Source: Tolypeutes matacus
Lineage: Eukaryota; Chordata; Mammalia; Cingulata; Chlamyphoridae
Length of the DNA: 64,000 bases
Reading direction: 5' to 3'
Assembly (NCBI GenBank): GCA_026826555.1
Contig: JAKSZT010054308.1
Span: forward strand, 4,231,930-4,295,929
Position 1 is the stretch's first letter. Each line of letters opens with the position of its first letter. This document shows positions 28,930 to 47,002 of this stretch, piece after piece. The position numbers and the translations under genes are program-made. The notes under the pieces are model-generated. The model saw only the letters and a program-made list of their open reading frames with translations. It was not told the DNA's origin and did no database searches.

Positions 28930-29385
28930 CTGCCAAACCGAGCTATAACAGTGCCTTAAAACAGAAAGAATTTTATTCCTTTTTCATATAAGCATCCCAG
29001 GGCCGATATGGTGGCTCCACAAAGTTGGGGACCAAGGCAGGATGCTTTGCTGTTCTCAACACAGGATTTCCATCTCATGGTCTAAACTGGCTGCTCCAGC
29101 TCCAGCATCATACCTTAATTCCAGCCAGCAAGAAGAAAAGAGGAGGTGGAGGGAGATAATAATTTTTTTAAGGATATGACCTGGGAGTTGTATATATAAT
29201 TTCAATTCACATCACATCGGTCAGAATTTAGTCACAGGGCCATGCCTGGCTGCTGCACAGGAGGTCTGAAAATGTAGCATTTAGCTGGGCAGCCAAATGA
29301 CTGGATGAAATTCAGGGGTTCTGTTACCAAAGGAAGAAAGAATGGATTCAGGGAGACAAGTAGCAGCATTTGCCACAGAGGAATC
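28930..29385 (+). repeat. Old interspersed repeat remnant
   Basis: The text 'gctataacagtgccttaaaa', 'cagaaagaattttattcc' and 'agtcacagggccatgcctgg' belongs to the same old family as the block at 63175-63590. I could not settle the family (LINE or LTR type). No coding potential is seen. Confidence 0.4.
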
Positions 29386-29814
29386 AGACCACCTCAATAT
29401 CAACCATCACTGGCTCTCCATTTAATAGCTTAAAGAGCTTCTCTCTGCTACTCAATTTCCTCATCTATAACACTGAGGATGAAAATACATTACATGATTG
29501 AACAGGCTTAGATAATATATGAAAAATACCTGGAGCTCAGCAGCTGCTTGAGCAATGTGCCCTTCCTAAATGGGTTTTGAAGACATTTCTCAAAAGAAAA
29601 CTCCAAAAATCTGAAAAGCAGCAATAAGGTGGACTAGGTCTCGGGCACCATCACCCCCTTACCAAGAACAGCCCCCATTTGGTAACTTTATACATTCTGG
29701 GTGTGTGGAACAGGATATGTTTTGTGTCATTATTTTATAGCTACACCTCAGAATCAAGTCAGCAAGCAGTAACAATCCTTTATTTATATATTACTGCATT
29801 TGGGGAAATAGTTC

Positions 29815-29985
29815 AGTTTAGAATAATGGTTAAGAGTATAGATTCTAGGTCAGGTTGCTTGGATCCTATCTCCAACAGCTATCACTGTCATTGGGCATGC
29901 CATTTAACATCTTGGAGCCTCAGTTTTCTTATCTGTAAAACAGGAATAATAGGGTTGAAGATTAAATGAGATGATTCATAAAAGC
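29815..29985 (+). repeat. MIR element
   Basis: A well-kept MIR copy: 'ataatggttaagagtataga', 'cctcagttttcttatctgta', 'aaacaggaataatag'. Intergenic. Confidence 0.65.
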
Positions 29986-30504
29986 ATTTGGTAGATAGAA
30001 GTGTTCAAAACTGTTGTGCTAAAGAAAGACGGTTCACATTGTGCTTTAGAAATGAATCTTTCAGAATCATCAAATTTATTTTCTCAAACAGGCCTGTAGA
30101 GAGTCTTAAGTGAATGTAAAAGTGAAGGTAAAAGTGAAGTAATATAAAAGTGAAGCCTCATATACTGGTGAAGTTATGAAATAAAGTTAGCAAGGTCTTG
30201 GATAAGATTATCTGATTGTAATATACACTACATTTACAGTTTAGATAAGTAAATTCAGTTTCCAACCACAAACTCAGTCTAACAAAAACAATTTCCTACT
30301 ACAATCACAGTCTGACACAAGTTCAATTTCCTACAAAAAACATGTAAAACAAACATATCTGGAGGCCAAGGGTATCTCCCATGATATACTCTCTTACAAT
30401 TAAAAAGGAGTATGTCAGAGAAATGATTAAAGGTATATGGGGTTCTTGCCTTTCTCAGTGAACTAGCCAGGTATTCATTTCATGATGCAGAATAAGAATA
30501 AAGA

Positions 30505-30721
30505 TGGGAGCAGAGGTGGGCTCAAGCCATTGGGCGCCTCCCTCCCACATGGGAAGCCCCGGGTTTGGTTCCCTGTACCTCCCAAAAAAGACCAGCAGAC
30601 AACAAACGGTCACACAGAGCAGACAGAGAGCACAAAACAATGAGATGGGGGGAGAAATAAATAAAACAAATCTTAAAAATAAATAAATAAATAAAATGCT
30701 AATCTTTAAAAAAAAAAAAGG
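30505..30721 (+). repeat. tRNA-headed SINE (short-form head with body)
   Basis: The head reads gaggtgggctcaagccattg and the B-box-like region gggtttggttccctg, followed by an A-rich body and an (aaat)n tail. The duplication ataagaataaaga lies at 30492-30504 and 30722-30734. Confidence 0.85.
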
Positions 30722-30764
30722 ATAAGAATAAAGAGATGCTCACTCTACCTGGATAATTATCTTT

Positions 30765-30951
30765 TTTTTTTTTTTTTTTTAAAGATTTTATTTATTTATT
30801 CATTTATCCCCCCCTTGCTGCTTGTGCTCGCTGGGTCAGCCAACCACGTCGTGCAGGCGGGCCTGTCCCCACCAGGAGGCCCCGGGAACCGAAACCGGGG
30901 CCTCCCATATGGTAAACGGGAGCCCTACTGATTGAGCCACAGCCGCTTCCC
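30765..30951 (-). repeat. DAS-type tRNA-headed SINE (long form)
   Basis: A reverse-strand full copy; the duplication tggataattatcttt lies at 30750-30764 and 30952-30966. It sits 30 bp from the previous SINE. Confidence 0.9.
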
Positions 30952-31129
30952 TGGATAATTATCTTTATCCTTAGTGCATTAATGGTAAATGGGTTTTTTA
31001 TTCCCCAACCTTCTTCCTTAACCAGACAACAGAGTTTATTTTTATTCTCAAAAGCACTTGGCTCAAATTTAGTCTTCCTCTCAAGGTTTTTCATGAAATT
31101 ATGTGACCCAGAGCCTGTGGTTTCCATCA

Positions 31130-31221
31130 CATTTTTTTAAAGGAGGTACGGGGGATCGAACCCAGGACCTCTCACATGGGAAGCAGGCGCTCAAACACTT
31201 AACCTACATCTGCTCTCCTCC
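31130..31221 (-). repeat. tRNA-headed SINE (short form)
   Basis: A reverse-strand copy, with minus-strand text gagagcagatgtaggttaag and gggttcgatcccccgtacc. Imperfect flanks (ccatcacatttt / ccactacatttt) suggest an older duplication. Confidence 0.75.
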
Positions 31222-31559
31222 ACTACATTTTAAACCTACAGAGCCCTAGCCCTGTGCCGATGGCTTTGCTTGCATTACCACGCTATGAAGTGTGTACTAT
31301 CCCCATTCTATAGACGTGGGTCCTGAAACCACTAGTGCCCAAGTTCACTCAGTGTGTAAATAGTGGGACAGGAACTCGGGCTTTTAACTGCTTCGCTTTA
31401 AAACTTCCTAAAAGAGCTACAAAACCATGAGGGATTACTACTATTGGCTGGCAACCGGGAGCAAGGCGAATTATTTCGGTACAGCTAGAAACGTCAGGCA
31501 AATCGTAAACGCACTCAGGCAAGCGCCATGGACCTAGCAACACAACGAACAGCTAACCG

Positions 31560-31705
31560 GGAGTCGCGCGCGCGCGCAGTTCGCCGCAGGACCTCTGCCG
31601 GTAGTGCGCACGCAGGGCGGGCCCCCTCGGGAGGCGGGACGAGGCGCCGCGCATGCGCCGCGACGGGCCGGGGACTGGGCAGGGGGCGCGTGCTCTGTGG
31701 GCTGG
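31560..31705 (+). promoter_or_regulatory. NAXE: NAXE CpG promoter with NRF1-type sites
   Basis: A very CpG-rich stretch lies directly upstream of the NAXE ATG. It holds the perfect palindrome GCGCATGCGC at 31649-31658 and TGCGCACGC at 31605-31613, both matching the NRF1 consensus. Several GGGCGG-like boxes suit Sp-family factors, and there is no TATA box. NRF1 controls many nuclear genes for mitochondrial proteins, which fits the mitochondrial role of NAXE. Confidence 0.65.
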
Positions 31706-34038
<2,333 letters not shown>

Positions 34039-34063
34039 GAGGAGATGGGTGGGCATTCTTCCC

Positions 34064-34129
34064 AATAAAGACTTAGTGCCTCTCTCCTCCCCACAACTGT
34101 GGAGTCCTGGGAGCTCTTCTGGCAATAAA
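34064..34129 (+). terminator. NAXE: NAXE polyadenylation signals (two)
   Basis: AATAAA occurs at 34064-34069, only 26 bases past the stop codon, and again at 34124-34129. Either could direct a very short 3' UTR. The convergent gene GPATCH4 ends at 34973, so the signals keep the two transcripts apart. Confidence 0.65.
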
Positions 34130-34139
34130 GATTAACAGG

Positions 34140-34972
34140 TGGCTGGAGCCAGAGAGCAACACTGGGGGTATTGTGCGATCTCTCTGGCGGGAAAAGAACA
34201 GGTGAGGAGCTGATAGGGCATTTGGAGACAATGAAAATTTGACTGTTAGATGTCAAAATGGGCTTCCAAGTAAGGTGTGCTGTCCTTTACATACAAGTGT
34301 TTCTTACCTATTTGGGATGCAGACAGGGAGGCTGGATGAGGTTCTCCAGGCATTCTCCTTCCATTTAAGTGTAGCAAGACAACAGGTTAAACAGAAGGAC
34401 TTCCTTTGAAGGCCTCCAAGGAAAATCTCCTACCTAGTTTATATTCAGGACCTGCCCTAGAGACCTAGACTGGGTTTAGAGAGGCCAGTCAGGACTTATA
34501 TATAGGCAAGGAGCCCAAGCTGATGTTTACTCGATTATTTGGTATAGTAAATGTTAGAAACTGGTGACCTGTGGGCTGAATTCAGCTGAGAGACCAAAAA
34601 TGTGTATGTTTTTCTCAGCCTGCACAATATTTAAAAATCAACATTTCACACAAGTCTGTATTTTCAGCTTCTTACAGCAGAGATGCTTCAGAAGGTATCT
34701 GTTCCTGTTCCCCACAGCCCCCAACACTCCTTGTCCCTTAGCTGCCTAGCTTCTGTAGACACATGAGTTTATGATCTAAAGTTAGAAGCTGCAAAGGGGA
34801 CTGCACCTGCTCCCTAATTCAGGCACAGCTCTACCACTCTCCTTGCAACAGACTGGTGCTCCGGAGCTCAATTTCCTCCTTGGGAGGGATGAATCATTGA
34901 GAGGAGTGCAGAAGACCTGCATCTACCCAGGTCTCTAAGGGTTCCAACTCCTGGAAAGGAATTGACTGAGCT
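34140..34972. other. Intergenic DNA between NAXE and GPATCH4; GPATCH4 3' UTR
   Basis: This is the 0.83-kb gap between the convergent genes. The right part should hold the GPATCH4 3' UTR on the minus strand, but I found no convincing AATAAA on that strand. No repeat of note and no coding exon are visible. Confidence 0.4.
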
Positions 34973-39152
<4,180 letters not shown>

Positions 39153-39399
39153 TCAGGCCTTCACCAGAAAGGAGGTCACTATCCTACCTTTAAGAGGAAA
39201 TGAGAAAGTGCCCAAATCACTCATCAGTTCCATCCTGGCTACTCTTCTAAGAATTCTTTTCTGAGCCCTGGGAAGAGACAGGAGGAGAAGGCCTGGTCCT
39301 TGGGGAGTACACAGTCTGATCACAGAGGCCAACATCAATATATCAAGAAGTCAAGGATGATTAAGGTTAATACCTAAATTTATAGGAAGCTCACCATAT

Positions 39400-41100
39400 A
39401 ACAGGCCATGCTAAGATTTTATGTGGGTTATTTAATTTAGTCGCCCCAGCCTGTTCAGGAAGGTATTAGTGTCCCTATTTTATAAATAAGGACTTGTTCA
39501 AGGTCACACAGCTAATGTATGTAGAATTCAAACCCAGGCAGCTTGTCTGCACAGTCCATATTCTTTACCACTATATAACAGTTCCCAAGCTAGGTTACTA
39601 TTAATATATAATATTATATATATATAAACCAAAGCTGTGAGGTGCTTGCTAATCCGAGTTATAAGATAATGGTGCTTAAGAGAGCCCAAATCCTATATCC
39701 ATGCCCCAGCATTTACACTGCCCTCTCAGTATGGAGCCTATACACTTATCCCACACTGCCACTGTCTTTCAGTCTTTTTGAAGCTCCCCTTTTGAAACAG
39801 TCCAGCTTGGAAAGGGCACTTATTATTGAACGCTTACATGTGCAACAGATGGATTACACATATTATCACATTGCCTCATTTAGCCTGACAACCCTGTGAG
39901 ATAGGTATTATCCTTATTTTACAAACAAGGAAAACAAGGCCTGGGTTTCTTGCTTGAGGTCATACAGTAAGAGTTGGAGCTGGAATATGAGCCCAAGTTG
40001 CCTAATTCCAACTTCTTCCTCTTCCTATCATATCACCAACTAGTTGCATTTCTTTACAGTCCCTCCTGTGCTCCTCCTTTTGGATTCAGAATGGCCTCAT
40101 CCAACTTATATACTAAATTTGCCTCCAAAATGGTTAAGACAGCCTATCACACAAGACATTGAAAGCTAAGACTCAATGCTGACTTGACTCACTACAGTCA
40201 ATTTGTACTAAAATCTGTAGACATTTAATTTGTTAGAGGTATTGAAGGCAATTTTTAAAGCTGAATAATGGCATTACTGGAATAATTCTATAGCCTCCCA
40301 AAGTGACAACTCTGATGGTTTGAGTTTGAGAAGGTCTAGTACATATGTTTGGAAAAAGACCATTGCAGTCACTCCTTCTAAATTTTTAAATTTTATATAT
40401 TAGGCTTAAGAACAGTGACCAGTATCATTAGCTCTGAAGAGTAGCAAATTCAGGATGATTCAGAACACTATTTATGTTTCTGCTGTGAAGGACAAATTAC
40501 TTGAAAACCTGACTGACACCTTGAGAGAACCAAGAGAAAAGGGATGGATGAAGAAATAGCCTATCTTGCTTCTCAATACTGTGAGAGAAGGAAAACTCAA
40601 ACACAGAGGCCTTTACAGTCATCTCAAAACTCTGCCCCCTCTCAGAAGACATCTCTGATCTTTAAACCCCTATATTTCAACAATTATCCCTAACACTTAT
40701 TGCCAACCCATTGCTAATCGTTTCACATGGATTATCACATTTAATCCTTCCAACAACCCTATTAGGAAGTATTATCAATAATTTACAAATGGGGAACTGG
40801 GCATTGAGAGGTTTAGTTACTTGCCCAAATCAAACAGCTAGCGAGGAATAGATCCAGGATTGGTACTTAGGCATTCCAGAGCTGCTGTTCTTAATCACTG
40901 CAGTGTTCAGCCTCTTACAACTTTGTGCTTTCTGCTATGAGCCTTACCATAGCCTATCCCTATTCGTCGTAGAAGCCAGAGACAGGCTTTATTCCACAAC
41001 CCCAGTGCACGGCATGCAGCGTCAAAAATCGAGAATGAATTCAGCCGTATTTGTTGAACTGAATGACACAGATGGGGATGGCTTTAATGGACTTAAAATA
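39400..41100. repeat. MIR-like fragments and AT-rich sequence in the GPATCH4 5' intron
   Basis: Three MIR-type pieces are visible near 39440-39570, 39820-39990 and 40700-40880 ('aaggtcacacagctaatgta', 'ttacaaacaaggaaaacaag', 'catttaatccttccaacaac'). A short AT repeat lies at about 39600-39626. No exon was recognised. Confidence 0.5.
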
Positions 41101-41411
41101 ATTGGTAAGTGTGGACAGAAAGGACTAGGTCTCAGGCTGTGAGCTGCAGTGTTTGTAAAGGCTTCGATCACATTTAGAGGCACTAAGGTTTTGTCCAATT
41201 AACCTGAGTTTTCTGGAGGAATGGCCCGGGGCCCCTCGTTTTACAGCGGTTCTAAAGAGCCGGCGGCTTCCCTTAAGCCTCCTCGCTCTTGCTCTAAATT
41301 CCAGCACTCCCGCCGCAGTTTCACTTGGGTAAAACTACTCTCCTGCTCTCACATTTGCCCCTGAGCCCGGGGTTCCACCTCCCACTGTTTGGAGGGCCAG
41401 GAGCTCCTTAC

Positions 41412-41520
41412 CGCCATTGCCCGGTCCCATCTGCGGAAACATGTGCCAGATTAGACTTGTGCGCCGCCATTTCCCGGAAATGCTGCCTTGGCCTTTCTAG
41501 GCTGTCGAAACCATAGAGAC
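41412..41520 (-). promoter_or_regulatory. GPATCH4: GPATCH4 noncoding first exon and core promoter (candidate)
   Basis: On the minus strand a strong donor, ATGGCG|GTAAGG, ends at 41412. Just upstream is AAATGGCGGC (YY1-type) inside ttccgggaaatggcggcgc, with ETS-like cores near 41475 and 41600. No acceptor is certain for the coding exon at 39137; one choice is the AG at 39158 area. The exon holds an in-frame-capable ATG, so an alternative N-terminus is possible. Exon and TSS are inferred, not observed. Confidence 0.45.
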
Positions 41521-41797
41521 GTGTAGGCACCAAGTAACGGTCCTCCCAGGAGAAACTGTATTGTGGAAGCCAGTTTACCATATGGTTGCCATAACGTGTC
41601 CATTTCCGGAGAGGTTCTCGAGGTGTTCTACCTGCTTCCTCCCTGCAGGCCCTGAGAGGCCAAGGGATTTCCATCCTTACTGGCCCTCGCAGAATGCCAA
41701 GAACAGCTTTGTGTCCAACGCTGGGCTATTCCCCGGCACAGAGATGAGGAAGGAAAACTCTGGGAGAAGCACCGAAAGTGGCTTTAAAGGCTCGTGG

Positions 41798-41896
41798 ATG
41801 GGGGACAGATGTGGTTCAAATGGTTGGGCGTCCGTCTCCCATATGGAGGGACCTGGGTTCGATCCCCGGGACCTCCTGGTAAAAAAATAAATAAAT
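41798..41896 (+). repeat. tRNA-headed SINE (short form)
   Basis: Head gacagatgtggttcaaatgg, B-box-like gggttcgatccccgg and an (aaat)n tail. A duplication with one mismatch (aaagSctcgtgg) lies at 41786-41797 and 41897-41908. Confidence 0.85.
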
Positions 41897-42289
41897 AAAG
41901 CCTCGTGGAAGCACTTTCTAAGGCGGTGGAACCTGTGCGGTGATTTTGCAAGGATGGATCCTCAGCCTGTGGGAATGGTTATTTATGAAAACTTAGAGGC
42001 TAGAGATTTCAGGAGGTTTGTCAAACACTTTGTGACTTACCACTGTGCGCCAAGACCTGTGCCTTTGGTACTGAGGATACAAAGATGCCTAAGACATGAG
42101 TCCTGACTTAGGGGAGCATCCAGGCTAGCCAGAGAGAGCTGGGACTTTGGACCTGGAGAAAATAGAGAAGTGGGGAATGGAAAGAGATGTAGGAACCAGG
42201 AATGCATGCCTTGCTGAGGAGTACAGACTTGCCTTGTACATGATAAGGAACTATTTTACAGGGGAGGAAAAGAAGATATTGCAAAAGAA

Positions 42290-42540
42290 ACCAACAAGAG
42301 GGGCTGCATCAGGGAGTAAGATACGGACTATAGTTAGTAGTAATACTTTGACGATGCTCTTTCATAATTTGTTAGCAAATGTTTCACAACAATGCAAAGT
42401 ATTTGTGGTGGGGTGATGTGTGGGAGCCCTGTATGATGTTATGTATGTTTGTTTTGTAAGTTCACAATGTTTACTGAACACTTATTGTTTATGTATGTTC
42501 TTGTATGAATGATAAACTTCAATAAATTGTTTTAAAAAAT
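42290..42540 (+). repeat. L1 3' UTR fragment
   Basis: It shares 'tttcataatttgttagcaaa', 'acaacaatgcaaagtatttg' and 'gttttgtaagttcacaatg' with the L1 3' ends at 6560-6700 and 55680-56270. It ends 'aataaattgttttaaaaaa', a poly(A) signal plus tail. Confidence 0.65.
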
Positions 42541-43521
42541 TAAAATATGGCATAAGAATTAAGGGGGGGGCCTGCATCTGCCTCCACTCCTTCACTTATC
42601 CACCCTTCCCAATCAATGTCCAGAACTAAAACCTGAAAAAAATATCCCTCTCCTTGCCTTCCCATATTAGTATTTCTGTTTACTTTAAGTGCTCCCTTGA
42701 AACTTACAAAGAAAAAAATAATCATTTCACAGTAAAGCATTAATGTCACAATTGCTCACTATGTCAAACCTCCCCACCCCTACAACACTTTTCCATTTAA
42801 AAAATTGTTTATTTAAAAAATATTCTACTTTGTTAAAATATGCTATGTGGGCACAATGCTCTAAACAATGTATCTGGGTTACTGGAATTTTAGACACTTG
42901 AAGAAGGGGGTGTGAAAGATACTTCAAGGTACTCCTTAGAAAGGTTAGATTCAACAGAGAAACATTTGGGGAATGAGAGAGCTGAGTCCTTTCTCACTCT
43001 GCCACTAATTGTGTGACCTTGAACAAGTCACTTCTCATGCCTAAGAGCACCCTTTCTCTGGTCTTTAAAATTAGGCTATTGGACTAGTTTAATCATTTTA
43101 CAAACTTGGTTTTATTGAGGTGTTTTAAGGGCCACTGAGAAAATTACACACAGAGCTTCAATTTCTACCACCTGCCATCTTTTCTACCCCTCTGATCTCT
43201 TCTATCACGTCTACCTGTTTTATATTATATATATAAAATGTAAGATTATAATATATTTATATACCTTATATTGTGGTCATAAAAGAAGTTTGAAAGGTCC
43301 TGAATGGGGTAAAACTTAACGGCCCTTTCCAGCCCAGAATTTCTGTGTGCAATACTTTGTAAGCTACTCTAAAAACCAAGGGGCTGTAATCCTTTGACTC
43401 AAGATTCCTAATCTGACCTAGGACATTGAGCTCTCTGCTCTGCCTGACATTCACTCATCAAACATTTATTAACAATCTCCTATAGACCGAGGGCTAGAGG
43501 TATAAAACTATGCAGCCCTTG

Positions 43522-43711
43522 GGTGGGGGAGTGGATGTGGCTCAAGCAATTGGGCGCCCACCTCTCACATGGGAGGTCCTGGGTTTGGTTCCCGGTGCCT
43601 CCTAAAGAAGACAAGCAGGCAGACGAGGGGGCCATCGGGGGTGGGGGTTAAAGACAAATAAACAATAAAAAAAAATAGTAATCATTAAAGGAAATCATTT
43701 AAAATATACAT
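43522..43711 (+). repeat. tRNA-headed SINE (short-form head with body)
   Basis: Head agtggatgtggctcaagcaa, then gggtttggttcccggtgcctc and an A-rich body. The duplication atgcagcccttg lies at 43510-43521 and 43712-43723. Confidence 0.87.
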
Positions 43712-44021
43712 ATGCAGCCCTTGTACTCTCAGGGCTCTGGATTTTGTGGGGGTGTGAACTTGTCACTAGGCATTTATAACACTGAGTAATGAGGGCTATG
43801 TAGGGTCAGGACAAAGTGATGTGGGGGTAAGATAAGAGGTACTTGACCCAGTCTGGGACCCTGGAGGCTTCCTGAAGAAGCCACCAAGGCTGTACACCTG
43901 TCCCTGGGGGCTATGTGGGATTGCAAAAGAAAAGAAATGGGCCTCAAGGAGTTCACAGTTAGATGGGGCCTCATGTCTCCTGACAAGGGTAGAAGTGAAG
44001 ACCTTTATAAGAGAATAGGAA

Positions 44022-44175
44022 CAGGGAGAGGATGTGGCTCAAGCAGTTTGGCGCCCACCTCCCATATGGGAGGTCCCGGATTGAGTTCCCAGTGCCTCCT
44101 AAAGAAGACGAGCAGACAGATGAGGGAGCTATGGGTGGGTGGGTGGCATTAAAATAAGAAAAAAGAAAAAAAAAA
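44022..44175 (+). repeat. tRNA-headed SINE (short-form head with body)
   Basis: Head agaggatgtggctcaagcag, then cccggattgagttcccagtg and an A-rich tail abutting the Tigger1 element at 44176. Target duplications are not clear. Confidence 0.75.
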
Positions 44176-45375
44176 ACATTCGTGATTTATGGGAGGAGGC
44201 AAAAATGCAAACAGTAACAGGAGTTTGGAAGAAGTTTCCAACCCTCATGGATGACTTTGAGGGGATCAGGACTTTAGTGGAGGAAGTAACTGCAGATGTG
44301 CTAGAAATAGCAAGAGAACTAGAATTAGAAGTGGAGCCTAAAGATGAGATTGCTGGAATCTCATGATCAAACTTTAATGGATGAAGTGTTGATTCTTATG
44401 GATGAACAAAGAAAGTGGTTTCTTGAGATGGAATCTGCTCTTGGTGAAGATGCTGTGAACATTGTTGAAATGATAACAAAGGATCTAGAATGTTACATAA
44501 ACCTAGATGATAAAGCAGCAGCAGGGTTTAAGAGGATTGACTCCAATTTTGAAAGAAGTTCTACTGTGGGCAAAATGCTATCAAATGGCATCACATGATA
44601 TGGAGAAATCTTTTGTGAAAGGAAGTCAACTGATGCAGCAAACTTCATTGTTGTCTTATTTCACCCCAACCGTCAGTAAACACCACTCTGATCAGTCAGC
44701 AGCCATCAACATCAAGGCAAGATCTCTACCAGCAAAAAGATTATGACTCACTGAAGGCTCAATGATAGTGAACAATTTTTAGCAATATTTTAAAATTAAG
44801 GTATGCACATTATTATTATTATTATTTTTTGCAGGCAGAAAGTTTATTGGGAATGCACATTATTTTTTAAACATGCTATTGTATACTTAACAGACTACAG
44901 TATAATGTATACATAACTTTTTAAAAAAAGATTTATTTACCCGCCCCCCCATTGTTTGCACTCACTGTCTGCTCTCTGTGTCCATTCGCTGTGTCCTCTC
45001 TGGGTCTGCTCGTGTTGTCTTTGGGAAGTACCAGGAACCGAACCTGGGACCTCCCATGTGGGAGAGTAGCACCCAATTGCTTGAGCCACCTCCACTCCCT
45101 GCTTTGTTGTCTCTCTTATTATGTTTCCTCTTTGCATCTTCTTGTTGAGTCATCTTGTTGCATCAGCTTGCTGTCTTGCTTGTCTTCTCTAGGAGGCACA
45201 GGGAACCAAACCCGGGACCTCCCCTGTAGTAGGGGGTAGCTCAATCGCTTGAGCCACATCCACTTCCCTAAACATAACTTTTATATGCACTGGGAAACCA
45301 AAAATTTTATGTGACTTGATTTATTGCAGTGGTCTGGAACTGAACGCACAATATCTTCAAGGTATGCCTATATCT
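44176..45375 (+). mobile_element. Tigger1 DNA transposon remnant (3' part)
   Basis: A pogo-superfamily DNA transposon relic. In broken frames it reads the transposase C-terminus ([65 protein letters not shown]), then the 3' end 'ggtctggaactgaacgcaca' and 'atcttcaaggtatgcctata'. The 44344-44746 region carries a frame change, so it is inactive. It lacks the 5' half. A dimeric SINE (44925-45268) interrupts it, so the SINE is younger. Confidence 0.8.
44925..45268 (-). repeat. Dimeric tRNA-headed SINE inside Tigger1
   Basis: Two reverse-strand heads: minus-strand ggaagtggatgtggctcaag with gggtttggttccctg at the right, and ggagtggaggtggctcaagc with aggttcggttcctgg further left. They are joined by spacer, with an A-rich tail at 44915-44930. 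The transposon text resumes after it. Confidence 0.75.
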
Positions 45376-45384
45376 GATAAGGGT

Positions 45385-45957
45385 TTTGTATCCACAATAT
45401 ATAACGAATTCCTACAACTCAACAACAAAAACAAAACAAAACAAAACAAAGCAAAACAATTTAAAAATGGGCAAAGGACTTGAATAGACATGTCTCCAAA
45501 AAAGATATACAAATGGCCAATAAGCATGTGACAGAGTGTTAGCCATTAGAAAAATGCAAATCAAAACCACAATGAGGGAAGCGGCTGTGGCTCAATCAGT
45601 AGGGCTCCCGTTTACCATATGGGAGGCCCCGGGTTCGGTTCCCGGGGCCTCCTGGTGAGGGCAGGCCCGCCCGCACGGCGTGGTTGGCTGACCCAGCGAG
45701 CACAAGCAGCAAGAGGGGGATAAATGAATAAATAAATAAAATCTTTAAAAAAAAACAAAACCACAATGAGATACCACTTCACACCCACTAGAGTGGCTAT
45801 TATTTTTACAAAAGAAAAATAACAAGTTTTGGTGAGGATGCAGAGAAATAGAAAACCTCACATATATATATTGTTGGTGGAAATGTAAAATGGTGCAGCC
45901 ACTGTAGAAAACAGTTTAGTGGTTCCTCAGAAAGTTAAGTATAGAATTATCATATGA
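45385..45957 (+). repeat. L1 LINE fragment, split by SINE insertions
   Basis: L1 ORF2-type wording: 'tttaaaaatgggcaaaggac', 'gagataccacttcacaccca', 'tggtgcagccactgtagaaa'. The SINE at 45577-45756 interrupts it. It appears to continue at 47003 ('accatatgacccagcaattc'), so about 1 kb was inserted between the parts. Confidence 0.75.
45577..45756 (+). repeat. DAS-type tRNA-headed SINE (long form)
   Basis: A full copy inserted into an L1; the duplication aaaaccacaatgag lies at 45563-45576 and 45757-45770. Confidence 0.92.
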
Positions 45958-46192
45958 TGAGAGCAGATTTGGTCAAGCAGTTGAACTCCTTCCTACATGT
46001 GAGGTCCCAGTTCGGTTCCTGGTGCCTCCTAAAGAAGACAAACAAACGAGTTGATATTGAGTGAAAACAACCAGCAGTCAACAAGCAAAAACAAATGAGC
46101 ATGCAACTGCAAGCAAGATAGCTCCATCCATCTGCCCTGTGGGATCTAAGCCCCCTCTCAATTAGAAGCAGTGTGGGCATCACCATCTCCAA
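45958..46192 (+). repeat. tRNA-headed SINE (short-form head with body)
   Basis: Diverged head gagcagatttggtcaagcag, then ggtcccagttcggttcctgg, then an A-rich body to about 46190. It is inserted in L1 sequence. Confidence 0.65.
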
Positions 46193-46199
46193 ATTCTCA

Positions 46200-46665
46200 A
46201 GATTGGGGAATTAACAATGGACTAAAGTAGACTTATTATTATTCTACTATAGACATTGTTATTCTAGCAATGGAAGAACTCTTATCATTGATGTAAAGGC
46301 CGTGGCCACCAGAGGTTCTGAGGGATGGGAGAGGGAAGAATAGTTATAATATGGGGGCATTTTCAGGACATTGGATTTGTCCTGCATGACATTGCAGTGA
46401 TGGATACAGGCCATTATATATTTTGTCATAACTTAAAAAATTGTGCAGGACAAAGTGTAAACTATAATGTAAACTTTAGTCCATGGTTAGTAGCAATGCT
46501 TCAATATGGGTTCATGAATTGTAACAAATGTACCACACTAATGAAAGATGTTAACGTGGGAAAGTGTGGGAGGGGGAGGTAGTGGGGCATATGGAAATCC
46601 TTATATTTTTTATGTAACATTTATGTAATTTAAGGCATCTTTAAAATTAAAAATAATTATTAAAA
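46200..46665 (+). repeat. L1 3' UTR fragment
   Basis: The text 'tttagtccatggttagtagc', 'catgaattgtaacaaatgta' and 'aagatgttaacgtgggaaa' is close to the L1 3' UTR block at 55680-56270. It ends A-rich before the next SINE. Confidence 0.6.
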
Positions 46666-46682
46666 CAAAATAAAACAAAACA

Positions 46683-46900
46683 AATGAGCAGGGAGCGGAT
46701 ATGGCTCAGGCATTTGAGCACCTGCCTTCCACATGAGAGGTCCCGGGTTCAGTTCCCGGTGCCTCCTAAAAAGAAAAAACAACAACAAGCAGACAACGGG
46801 CAAACAAACAAACAAACAAACAAAAACCAACATCAACAAGCAAACAGATGAGGGAGCCATCTGGGGAGGGGGGACACAAGCAAAACAAATGAAAAAAGCA
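46683..46900 (+). repeat. tRNA-headed SINE (short-form head with body)
   Basis: Head gagcggatatggctcaggca, B-box-like gggttcagttcccggtgcct and a body with (caaa)n. Confidence 0.8.
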
Positions 46901-46904
46901 ACTC

Positions 46905-47002
46905 AGGGGAGCCAATATGGCTCAGTGGTTGAGCGCTGGCTTCCCACATATGAGGTCCCAGGTTCAACTCCCAGCCCCCCATACCTTAAAAAAAAAAAAT
47001 TT
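46905..47002 (+). repeat. tRNA-headed SINE (short form)
   Basis: Head gagccaatatggctcagtgg, then aggttcaactcccagccccc and an A tail. It directly follows the previous SINE and abuts the right part of the split L1. Confidence 0.75.

Noticed and set aside
44344..44746. Short open frames as a host gene
   Set aside because: They encode Tigger1 transposase text in broken frames; a transposon relic.
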